This document shows, in pieces, positions 6,808-13,214 of a stretch of DNA of 15,984 bases (the first letter of the stretch is position 1; each line of letters starts with the position of its first letter). The position numbers were made by a program, and so were the translations under genes. This stretch comes from Candidatus Benthicola azotiphorus (lineage in GTDB: Bacteria > Gemmatimonadota > Gemmatimonadetes > Palauibacterales > Palauibacteraceae). The stretch covers positions 1-15,984 of the forward strand of contig CANPVW010000123.1 of assembly GCA_947581745.1 (NCBI GenBank), read 5' to 3'. The notes below the pieces were generated by a model. It saw nothing but the letters and a program-made list of their open reading frames with translations, searched no databases and was not told where the DNA came from.

Positions 6808-7605
6808 ATGGATGACAGGGTCTGGCTGAAGCCGCCTCCGATGCTCAGAGCGACGTACGCTGACCTCGATTGGAAGCTCGCTTATCAGTATGCCGGGCAC
6901 TCCGTCGTCTATCGGCTGGAGCGGGGAGGGGTCCCCGAGTCCTTTGTGAAGCTCGCCCACACGGGACACTTCCCGACCCTGGACGGAGAGGCGGAGCGAA
7001 TGCGGTGGGCTCAATCCTGCCTCCCGGTGCCGACCGTCGTCCACCAGGGCACCGGGGATTCGATCGACTGGCTGGTCACGACGGCGCTGCCCGGTCGAGA
7101 CGCCACCAATCCCGACCTCACGAAAGACCCGGCTGAGCTGACTCGAATTCTCGCCCGCGGGCTACGCATGTTCCATGACACTGCACCGGCACGGACATGT
7201 CCCTTCGACTTTCGAATCCGACCTGCGATCCGGCATGTCCGTGCGAGGCTCCGGTCCGGACGCATCGACCCGCCGGGTGACTTCCACGAGGAATTCGCCC
7301 ATCTGACGCCAACCGCGGCGGTAAAGCTTCTCGAGTCGATACAACCGGAATCAGAGGATCTGGTCGTGTGTCATGGCGACTACTGCCTTCCGAACATCCT
7401 CATCGAAGAGGGGCGCGCCACCGGCTTCGTTGATCTCGGAGAGCTGGGCGTGGCGGACCGTTGGTGGGACCTGGCGGTGGCGACCTGGAGCCTCACGTGG
7501 AATCTGGGCCCCGGTTTCGAAGAGCTATTCCTGGCCGAGTATGGAGCGACATTGGATTCCGACCGGGTTCGCTTCTACAGGTTGCTCTACGACCTTGCCA
7601 GCTAG
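6808..7605 (+). CDS. APH(3')-type aminoglycoside phosphotransferase
   Basis: This 265-residue cytosolic kinase belongs to the family that transfers a phosphate from ATP to the 3'-hydroxyl of kanamycin-type aminoglycosides. The catalytic loop HGDYCLPN gives Asp191 and Asn196, VDLGELG gives the metal-binding Asp209, Lys48 fits the ATP-binding lysine and an acidic pair at Glu61/Glu63 the helix partner. In APH(3')-IIIa the equivalents are Lys44, Glu60, Asp190, Asn195 and Asp208, so spacing is almost identical. WLVTTALPGRDA and ADRWWDLAVATWSL are also typical of APH(3') enzymes rather than of general APH-fold kinases. The C-terminus is short and ends YRLLYDLAS, as in the family. GGAG precedes the ATG by a few bases. 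The real substrate is untested; it may be an intrinsic environmental homologue. Confidence 0.88.
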   Translation: MDDRVWLKPPPMLRATYADLDWKLAYQYAGHSVVYRLERGGVPESFVKLAHTGHFPTLDGEAERMRWAQSCLPVPTVVHQGTGDSIDWLVTTALPGRDATNPDLTKDPAELTRILARGLRMFHDTAPARTCPFDFRIRPAIRHVRARLRSGRIDPPGDFHEEFAHLTPTAAVKLLESIQPESEDLVVCHGDYCLPNILIEEGRATGFVDLGELGVADRWWDLAVATWSLTWNLGPGFEELFLAEYGATLDSDRVRFYRLLYDLAS

Positions 7606-7705
7606 GAGCGACCTGGGCCGCTGATCAGATGACCTCAGCCATTGGAACGAGCCGGCTGGTAGGGACGGATTCATCGTTGCATATCCGGCCCGCACGCCGC
7701 AGCTG

Positions 7706-8398
7706 TCAGGAAGCTCCCTCAGCCCCGCTCCGTTCGCTCAGCAGCCGCGGAATCCGTTCTGCGATGTCCTCCATCTGAACGGCTCGCCTGTGGGCCCAGG
7801 ACGGTAGGGAGAGCCGGGTCGAGCCAATGATCCCGATGCCCACGGCACTGAGCGCGGCCGACATGATCAGCCCTGCGTCCAACCCATTCTTGGCGTAGAT
7901 GAGGAGCGCCGTGAAGACACCTATCAGCAGGAAGACCAGCCCCGACGTCGTCAACTCGGTGACATTCCCCTTGAACGTGCTCATCCGTACCCGGTGAGCA
8001 CCCTCCCACGGTTCGACGTGGACCTGGAGGTTCCCATTGTACCAGGTCCGGAGCGGACCGATCGACTCCACCGTACCCCGCGCGCCGAACGTCTCCCGCA
8101 GGATGACGACCAGTCGCATCCACTCGTCGTCACTCATTGGCCGCTCGAGCGGGACCGTGCGTGTCACGGATCGCGGGGCGCCCAAGAAGCGGATCATGGG
8201 GGAGGCTTCGGGCGAGTCGAGCGACCGGGCCGCGCGCTCGATGCGAGAGGACGCGATGCCAACCTCGCCGCCGATCTCCTGGATCTCCGCGAGGGTCAAG
8301 CCGGAGCCCGCCGCTGTCGGCGTGGTCCCGTCGGCTTCGGTAGCTCGCCGCAGGATCTCGGCGATCTCCTGCTCATCGTAACGGCGTAAGTCTGACAT
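7706..8398 (-). CDS. Two-helix membrane protein of unknown function
   Basis: This 230-residue protein begins MSDLRRYDEQEIAEILRRAT and has a soluble N-terminal half. A helical segment at about residues 5-60 includes LTLAEIQEIGGEVGIASSRIERAARSL and could be a small helix-bundle domain. A beta-rich middle region contains WYNGNLQVHVEPW. Two membrane helices follow at about 150-170 and 175-193, then a charged tail. I do not recognise the family. ATG at 8398 is preferred over upstream in-frame starts because those codons give basic, proline-rich sequence. There is no Shine-Dalgarno motif, and a TATGTT box lies only six bases upstream, so the mRNA may be leaderless. The gene converges with the phosphotransferase gene across a 100-bp gap with no clear terminator. 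Confidence 0.72.
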   Translation of the reverse strand: MSDLRRYDEQEIAEILRRATEADGTTPTAAGSGLTLAEIQEIGGEVGIASSRIERAARSLDSPEASPMIRFLGAPRSVTRTVPLERPMSDDEWMRLVVILRETFGARGTVESIGPLRTWYNGNLQVHVEPWEGAHRVRMSTFKGNVTELTTSGLVFLLIGVFTALLIYAKNGLDAGLIMSAALSAVGIGIIGSTRLSLPSWAHRRAVQMEDIAERIPRLLSERSGAEGAS

Positions 8399-8639
8399 GC
8401 GACGAACATACAGCAGTGAGTCATGCGGCACATCCGGGTTGGCGCGGCGGGAGTGAAAAGGCCGGCAGGCCCGGTTCCGGTACGCTGGCGGTTCTGCCTC
8501 CGTCCACGCGTCGAGCCATCGTTGACAGGGCTCGATGTTGCAACGTACTTGGCGGCAGTGCAGAGGCGGGGCGCCGGACGCGCGCACGTGTCAGGCCGTT
8601 CCGCGTTCTGGGGACGAAAGGGATGAGCGAGGAGCCGCG
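8399..8639. other. Divergent intergenic region
   Basis: This 241-bp region separates two divergent units. It contains a perfect TTGACA (8522-8527) facing right and the presumed promoter of the minus-strand gene near its left edge. Short open frames across it have arginine/proline-rich translations without motifs and are not called as genes. Confidence 0.5.
8522..8551 (+). promoter_or_regulatory. Candidate sigma-70-type promoter for the 8640-11129 unit
   Basis: TTGACA (8522-8527) is followed after 18 bases by TACTTG (8546-8551). The -35 box is perfect but the -10 box is poor. It would give a leader of about 80 bases before the GTG at 8640. Exact boxes like this are rare in such GC-rich DNA, which is the main support. 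Confidence 0.35.
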
Positions 8640-8705
8640 GTGAACTGGGAAATGCTGTCCGCAATCGGCGAGATCTTCGGCGCCGCGGGTGTGACACCAT
8701 GCTGA
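8640..8705 (+). pseudogene. 21-codon stub: amputated N-terminus of a small membrane-protein family
   Basis: A GTG at 8640 with AGGAG (8630-8634) five bases before it opens a frame reading MNWEMLSAIGEIFGAAGV, then TPC and stop. From family knowledge, MNW-x-x-(I/L)-x-AIGEI-x-GA is the start of widespread small single-helix membrane proteins whose helix would follow immediately; here the helix and body are missing. The TGA (8703-8705) shares its last base with an ATG (8705) of the next gene. It is either a remnant left by a deletion or recombination, now acting as a coupled leader, or a true short leader peptide. The perfect ribosome site argues that it is translated. Confidence 0.5.
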
Positions 8706-9874
8706 TGCATGATCGCGCCGGAGCCTCGGGTCCCTCAGGTCGCTTCGGGCCCGGGCCGCCGATCCTCATCGGCCTCACCGCTGTAGCGGCCCTGGTGCAC
8801 GTCGGAACGTTGTTCCCGGCTGCCTGGGCGTTGTACCAGGCGGTGCCGGCGAACGGACGCCCGGTGATCCTGGGCGTCTCGGTCAGCCTGGTCATCGCGG
8901 TGATCGCCTGCGCGCTCGCCATTCTGCTGGTCGTTCGTGCCGGGAACCGATACGAAGCTCGTGGACTGGCTTTCTTCCTCGTCCTGATCGCGATCTGCTG
9001 GGGGTCCGTGCTCCGCTTTGCCTCGCTCGACCGCGGACCGGACGGCTCCGTGACCGGCCTCGACGTCACGGTCAGCGGCATGCCCCTGCTCCTCGCGACC
9101 TTCACACTCGCACTGGCGGCCGCTGCCCTCCTCGATCTGTCCCTTCGTTTTCCAGAGGATCTGATCTCAGGTAACGGCGGGCGGCGTCTGATCGGTCGGC
9201 GGTGGGTGCCGTGGGCGCTCGCGCTGACCGCTCCGCTCCTCATCCAGCCCGGGATCTCATTGGTCGGGAAGATCGCGACGGCCTTCGGAATCCAACCCGA
9301 GACGATGGTGCGGCTCCTGCCCTGGGCGCTCGGCACGGTGGCGGCGATCATCGGGAGTGTCGTTCTCGGGATGCTCGGCCTGGCCGTCGCGAACTTCATC
9401 AGGGGCTACAGACTGGCCGATGCCGAGTCGCGCCGATCCGCGCTCTGGCTACTCGTGGGCGTGGTCGGATCGGCTCTTGTCGTGCTGACGTCGGCGGTCG
9501 CGCTCGCGGCGGACATGGCCTTCCCGGTCAGCCTCGGGCTTCTGACTCGGTACATGCCGCTGATCGTGTTCTTCGCACCGCTCTTCATGCTCATCGGCAT
9601 CGCGGTATCGATCCTCTATTCGGGCGCGGTCGACCCGAGGCTGGCGCTTCGTCGAAGCACGATCAACGGGATTGCCGGCTTTGTCGGCCTCACCGTGTTC
9701 GCCGGACTGGAGAACGTCCTTTCTGCGTGGGTCGAGAACCGACTCGGCCTCCCGGGAACCGTGGGGTCGTTCCTGGCTGGAGCTCTCGCGGCTGGCGTCT
9801 TCGTGCCGGTACGGCGGGGTCTCGAAAGGTCCGGTGTCGAGCGCATGCGGACGTCAGAGCGGAGATCTACATGA
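8699..9874 (+). CDS. Integral membrane protein with about ten helices, resembling the sensor part of histidine kinases
   Basis: This protein of up to 391 residues has about ten hydrophobic helices and short loops, with no kinase, phosphatase or transporter motif. The last part, around ILYSGAVDPRLALRRSTINGIAG with a following ENVLSAWVE loop and final helix ending VPVRRGLERS, resembles the membrane section that precedes the catalytic part in some multi-helix sensor kinases, in which a conserved arginine-rich turn sits before the last two helices. This likeness is from memory, and no output domain is present. Start is uncertain: ATG 8699 has no ribosome site, while ATG 8705 overlaps the stop of the upstream stub (TGATG). 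The stop overlaps the next gene's start codon, so both are probably translated together. Confidence 0.65.
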   Translation: MLMHDRAGASGPSGRFGPGPPILIGLTAVAALVHVGTLFPAAWALYQAVPANGRPVILGVSVSLVIAVIACALAILLVVRAGNRYEARGLAFFLVLIAICWGSVLRFASLDRGPDGSVTGLDVTVSGMPLLLATFTLALAAAALLDLSLRFPEDLISGNGGRRLIGRRWVPWALALTAPLLIQPGISLVGKIATAFGIQPETMVRLLPWALGTVAAIIGSVVLGMLGLAVANFIRGYRLADAESRRSALWLLVGVVGSALVVLTSAVALAADMAFPVSLGLLTRYMPLIVFFAPLFMLIGIAVSILYSGAVDPRLALRRSTINGIAGFVGLTVFAGLENVLSAWVENRLGLPGTVGSFLAGALAAGVFVPVRRGLERSGVERMRTSERRST

Positions 9875-10713
9875 TGCATGATCGTGCCGGAGGATCGGGG
9901 TTCGTGGGACGCTTTCTCGGCAGCTGGCGGCTGGCGCTCGGTGAGCTCGTCATCGTCGCCCTCGGCGTCCTGATCGCCCTGTGGGCGGACCAGTGGATGC
10001 AGGCTCGAGAGGAGGTCGCCAGGGAGGTCGGCTACCTGGAGCGCCTGCACGCGGACATCGGGGCGGATCTCAGATCCCTGCGGTTCAGCGCCGATCAGGC
10101 GCGGAACCGGCTCGCCATCACGAGGCAGGTCGATGCCTGGCTTCACGACCCGAACGCCATGCCCGATCCCGACTCGCTGGTCGTGAAAGTGCACTTCGCG
10201 GGCGTTCTCTTTCCACCTACGATCTCGAAGTTCACGATCGACGAGCTGAAGTCCACGGGGGACCTCCGCCTGTTGAGAAACGAGGCGCTCAAGAGGCAGA
10301 TCGCCGACTACTACAATCAGATCGGGCTGCAGATCGACGAGTGGAGCACCTGGGGTGACGAGGGGATCACCGAGACGTACTTCCGGGAGCTGGCCTTCGT
10401 CATGGACCCCGAGCTCCGACTTCGGGCGGGCACGTTCGACCCCGCGCTGATGCGGCGGTTCCTGAGCGCTTCCGGCGAGGACGCGCCCTCGAGTTACGTC
10501 GAGACCCGGCGCGACGCACCGGAGATCGGAGCGACGCGCGCCGACGCCGACCGGATGCTCCATCGCATGCGAACGCGTCCGAACTTCGAAGGTTACCTTC
10601 GTGACAGCATGTACTGGGCTCACCTGTCAGCCCAGCTGCTCGACGGTGTCATCCTCTCCGCCGAAGAGCTGGAGGCGACGATCGCGGCGGAGCTGGAGAC
10701 CCTGAAGAGGTAG
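9871..10713 (+). CDS. DUF6090-like single-helix membrane protein
   Basis: This 280-residue protein has a short cytoplasmic N-terminus, one membrane helix at about residues 21-39 (LALGELVIVALGVLIALWAD) and a long charged, mostly helical domain, with segments such as YLERLHADIGADLRSL, FTIDELKSTGDLRLLRNEAL and MYWAHLSAQLLDGVI. This layout and the DELxxxGxLxLLRN pattern fit DUF6090-type proteins, whose function is unknown. GGAG (9861-9864) serves the tandem ATG codons at 9871 and 9874. The second ATG overlaps the upstream TGA as TGATG, indicating translational coupling. Its first 15 residues closely match those of the upstream neighbour, which is unexpected because the bodies are unrelated. Confidence 0.78.
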   Translation: MMHDRAGGSGFVGRFLGSWRLALGELVIVALGVLIALWADQWMQAREEVAREVGYLERLHADIGADLRSLRFSADQARNRLAITRQVDAWLHDPNAMPDPDSLVVKVHFAGVLFPPTISKFTIDELKSTGDLRLLRNEALKRQIADYYNQIGLQIDEWSTWGDEGITETYFRELAFVMDPELRLRAGTFDPALMRRFLSASGEDAPSSYVETRRDAPEIGATRADADRMLHRMRTRPNFEGYLRDSMYWAHLSAQLLDGVILSAEELEATIAAELETLKR

Positions 10714-10733
10714 GACCACGGAAGGAAACGGGC

Positions 10734-11129
10734 ATGAAGAATGACGGGTCGCAGGAAGGCAAGTCGCCGTCGCTGCTGATCGATGAGAGAATCGAGGAAC
10801 TGGACGACTGGCGGGGCGAAATGCTCGGCCGGCTCCGCGCGCTCGTCCGGGAGGCCGATCCCGAAGTCGTCGAGGAGTGGAAGTGGAACGTCCCGGTGTG
10901 GTCGCACGACGGATTGATCTGCACGGGCGAGACCTACAAGACCGCGGTGAAGATGACGTTTCCCAGGGGGGCGACCCTCGAGGATCCTTCGGGCCTCTTC
11001 AACTCGAGTCTTCACGGGAACACGAGGCGCGCCATCGACTTCCACGAGGGAGAGAAGGTGGACGACGAGGCGCTCAAGGCTCTCGTTCGCGCCGCCGTGA
11101 GCCTGAACAAGAGGAAAGCCAGGGGCTGA
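10734..11129 (+). CDS. DUF1801 (YdhG-like) domain protein
   Basis: This 131-residue soluble protein has the pattern of the DUF1801 fold: IDERIEELDDWRGEMLGRLR, then ADPEVVEEWKWNVPVW, then GLICTGETYKTAVKMTFPRG, and a final helix region DDEALKALVRAAVSLNK. The family is small, often found in stress or accessory neighbourhoods, and has no assigned reaction. The ATG at 10734 has AAGGA (10722-10726) seven bases upstream. It starts 20 bp after the DUF6090-like gene in the same direction, so it is probably the last gene of the 8640-11129 unit. Nothing in its sequence explains that pairing. Confidence 0.85.
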   Translation: MKNDGSQEGKSPSLLIDERIEELDDWRGEMLGRLRALVREADPEVVEEWKWNVPVWSHDGLICTGETYKTAVKMTFPRGATLEDPSGLFNSSLHGNTRRAIDFHEGEKVDDEALKALVRAAVSLNKRKARG

Positions 11130-11181
11130 TCCGCGCAATGCGAATGGGCCGCATGGCGGAGAGCTGAGAGGAGATCGTGAC

Positions 11182-11210
11182 GCCGATCGGGAGCAGCTGA
11201 GGGGTCGGCG
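11182..11210. terminator. Possible hairpin between converging genes
   Basis: GCCGATC (11182-11188) can pair with GGTCGGC (11203-11209), with one G-T wobble, across a 14-base loop. It lies between the DUF1801 gene and the converging metallo-beta-lactamase-like gene. There is no T-tract on either side, so it is only a weak candidate for a shared transcript end. Confidence 0.25.
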
Positions 11211-11237
11211 CGATCAGCGTCCGCCTTCCAGCGTGCA

Positions 11238-12143
11238 TTATCGCTGCTTCGCGAGCACTTCGTGGAATCTCTCCTCGGCCCGGTCGATGAACCTGACGTA
11301 GCCGGTCCGATCGATGAACGGATCCACCGGGTTCTCGGCGTCAGGGCGCTCGAGCAGCTTGCGCTTCATGTCGAAGAAGCTCGCGTGCGAGGCCAGGAAG
11401 ATGTCGGCCGGCAGACTCCGTAGTGTACTGAAGCTCCGCTCGAAATCCGACCGGATGCCCGGATACGTCTCCGGCTCGACGAGTGATACGAAAGGCAGCA
11501 GCGTGAGACTGCAGATGTCGACCGCAAGCAGTTCGCGGTCGCCGTCGCGGACCGGGAACGACCACGACGTACAGCCGGGCGTGTGGCCGGCGGTGACGTG
11601 CGCGGTGAGCGCGAGAGGTCCGAGGCGGATCGTATCGCCGTCTTCGAACCGGTGGTCGACGCGCGGAGCTGGAAACCTGCCGAGCCCGAGAAACCCGACG
11701 TATTTGAGAGGGACCAGAGTGGGGTCCCCGGAGCCGCCGGACTCGATGACATCCGCGTCGCCTTCGCTGATCCACAGTTCCGCGCCCGACGTCTCCTGCA
11801 GGGCGCTGAGTCCGCCGGCGTGGTCGGCGTGCGCGTGCGTGTTCAGCAGCACCTTCACGTCGTGGATGTCGAAGCCCAGCGCGGCGATGCTCGCCACGAT
11901 CGCCGGAGCGGTCTCGGGAAAGCCGCCGTCGATCAATACGTGTCCCTCCGGTCCGGTGAGCAGGAACGAAGTGACGCCGGCGCCACCCACGTAGTAGAGG
12001 TTTCCGGCGATGCGGAACGGCTCATCGGCCGTCCCGCGGTTCCTCCTGATCGCCGCGCGCCACTGGCTGCCGAGCACAACTACCAGGGTGGCCGCCGCTC
12101 CCAGCGCCAGGAGCCTCCAGGGCCGCCTGATCCGCAGCCGCAT
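11238..12143 (-). CDS. Subclass B3 metallo-beta-lactamase-like hydrolase
   Basis: This 301-residue protein begins with basic residues and a hydrophobic stretch (about 10-28) that would export or anchor it. The metal site is complete for subclass B3: HAHADH gives His103, His105, Asp107 and His108; His187 is in AGHTPGCTSW; His253 is in ASHASFF. These match B3 standard positions 116, 118, 120, 121, 196 and 263. FLLTGPEGHVLIDGGFPETA and LLNTHAHADHAGG are also B3-like rather than typical of glyoxalase II or RNase Z. The family opens beta-lactam rings with two zinc ions. ATG 12143 is used, with AAGGGG about ten bases upstream; a GTG at 12152 lies one base from that site. Carbapenemase activity is possible but unproven, and the C-terminal 40 residues are unusually charged. 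Confidence 0.88.
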   Translation of the reverse strand: MRLRIRRPWRLLALGAAATLVVVLGSQWRAAIRRNRGTADEPFRIAGNLYYVGGAGVTSFLLTGPEGHVLIDGGFPETAPAIVASIAALGFDIHDVKVLLNTHAHADHAGGLSALQETSGAELWISEGDADVIESGGSGDPTLVPLKYVGFLGLGRFPAPRVDHRFEDGDTIRLGPLALTAHVTAGHTPGCTSWSFPVRDGDRELLAVDICSLTLLPFVSLVEPETYPGIRSDFERSFSTLRSLPADIFLASHASFFDMKRKLLERPDAENPVDPFIDRTGYVRFIDRAEERFHEVLAKQR

Positions 12144-12144
12144 T

Positions 12145-12297
12145 CTAATCACGCCCCCTTCCGAGCAACGACCGCGTCCCTACCGTTCGGGGTCCGCTGC
12201 CCAGGGTGGCCCGGTCGTCCGCCATTCTGGCAAGCGCCAGCGAACCTGCGGCGCAGATCGCACCGCGGATGCGTCTCTTCCATTTGCTCACTGTCAT
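12145..12297 (-). CDS. 50-codon ORF ending at the start of the metallo-beta-lactamase-like gene
   Basis: The ORF starts with ATG (12297-12295) behind AGGAG about ten bases away and a closer GAGGAA. It begins MTVSKWKRRIRGAICAAGSL, a basic N-terminus followed by a short hydrophobic run, like the start of an exported protein, then continues as arginine/glycine-rich sequence without motifs. Its TAG (12145-12147) is one base before the ATG of the lactamase-like gene. It may be a coupling leader, or a signal-peptide remnant whose reading frame has shifted. I do not recognise a family. Confidence 0.35.
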   Translation of the reverse strand: MTVSKWKRRIRGAICAAGSLALARMADDRATLGSGPRTVGTRSLLGRGRD

Positions 12298-12334
12298 TTC
12301 CTCGGTTCTCCTGATTTGTGCTTAGGAATGTCCG

Positions 12335-12505
12335 GTGTGGGTCGGGGAACCAGTGGACCTGGTGACACGCGTATACGGCGCGGATGCTCGGTCCCCTTCC
12401 TATTGTCGCGTCTTTGCCCTTCTATGGAACGGCAAACTGCTCTCGGATCACCACGTGAGCGCCACCCGCTTCCGGACGTCGCTGCACCAGGAAGGTCTGA
12501 TCTGA
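12335..12505 (+). CDS. Possible small CDS or gene remnant, 56 residues
   Basis: A frame starting GTG at 12335, six bases after AGGAA, runs to TGA at 12503-12505. The translation looks protein-like: it contains VDLVTRVYGADARSPSY, then CRVFALLWNGKLLSDHHVSA and ends TSLHQEGLI, with balanced hydrophobic and charged residues and none of the arginine/proline excess of false frames here. It could be a short gene or the C-terminal remnant of a longer one, because the frame is stopped by TAG just upstream. No family is recognised. The rest of the gap on both sides (12298-12334 and 12506-12563) shows nothing certain. Confidence 0.35.
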   Translation: MWVGEPVDLVTRVYGADARSPSYCRVFALLWNGKLLSDHHVSATRFRTSLHQEGLI

Positions 12506-12563
12506 GGGCGCGCTTCCCGAACGAGACCGGGTCGGCCGTTACACCCTGACAGGCGGAGAAGAT

Positions 12564-13148
12564 ATGGGCTCGTTCGAATACGTGATGGTGCTCGTATCGA
12601 TCGTGATCGGGCTCGCCGTCACTCACCTGCTCAACGCGCTCGCGACTGCGGTTCACCGGATCCGGGGCCACGGAGAGCCGCTGCATCTCGAGGCCGTCTA
12701 CGTCCTGTGGGTAGCAGCCGTCCTCATCTGGCTGATTTCCTTCTGGTGGTGGGAGTTCAAGTTCCAGGAGATCGAATCGCACTGGTCCTTCGGTCTGTAC
12801 CTGTTCGTGGTGTCGTACGCCGTGGCTCTCTTCCTTCTCGCGGCGGTGCTGGTTCCGAGCCGCATGGCCGGGGTGAACGACTCGTACGCCTACTTCATGG
12901 ACGGCCGGAAGTGGTTCTTCTGGGGGCTGCTCCTCGTGATCGCCCTGGATACGGTCGACAGCTTCCTCAAAGGCACGGAATGGACCCTCCGCCCTTTCTC
13001 CCTCTTCTATTGGTTGGTCTTCATCGCGGCGGCGGTGGCAGGAATGATCTCCACACGGCGGAGCATCCAGCTCGCCTGCGCGACCGCCGCCGTCACGGTG
13101 CAGTTGGTCTACATGTTCCGCGAGGTGGGCGTCCTCGGATCGTGGTAG
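12564..13148 (+). CDS. Six-helix integral membrane protein of unknown function
   Basis: This 194-residue protein is almost entirely hydrophobic, with helices at about residues 7-27, 45-63, 74-96, 113-131, 142-161 and 167-186. Its first helix starts right after MGSFEY and includes VIGLAVTHLLNA. A tryptophan-rich segment ISFWWWEFKFQEIESHWSFG bridges the second and third helices. This resembles a set of uncharacterised small membrane proteins found singly in many environmental bacteria, but no function is known to me. GGAG lies a few bases before the ATG. It converges with the HAAS membrane-protein gene across 66 bp. Confidence 0.75.
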   Translation: MGSFEYVMVLVSIVIGLAVTHLLNALATAVHRIRGHGEPLHLEAVYVLWVAAVLIWLISFWWWEFKFQEIESHWSFGLYLFVVSYAVALFLLAAVLVPSRMAGVNDSYAYFMDGRKWFFWGLLLVIALDTVDSFLKGTEWTLRPFSLFYWLVFIAAAVAGMISTRRSIQLACATAAVTVQLVYMFREVGVLGSW

Positions 13149-13166
13149 GCGGCGCCCGTAGCCGCC
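13148..13166. repeat. GC-rich inverted repeat between converging genes
   Basis: GGCGGC (13148-13153) and GCCGCC (13161-13166) with a seven-base loop begin at the last base of the six-helix gene's stop codon. This is a possible transcript-end hairpin for two converging genes; no T-tract follows on either strand. Confidence 0.28.
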
Positions 13167-13214
13167 CGGTGAGCCCCTGAGCGCTGTACCGTCGCCCGCT
13201 CGCACCGCACGACC

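Noticed and set aside
8296..9399. Long minus-strand open frame opposite the ten-helix membrane protein
   Set aside because: It overlaps two well-supported genes, and the translation is Arg/Pro/Ser-rich without helices or motifs.
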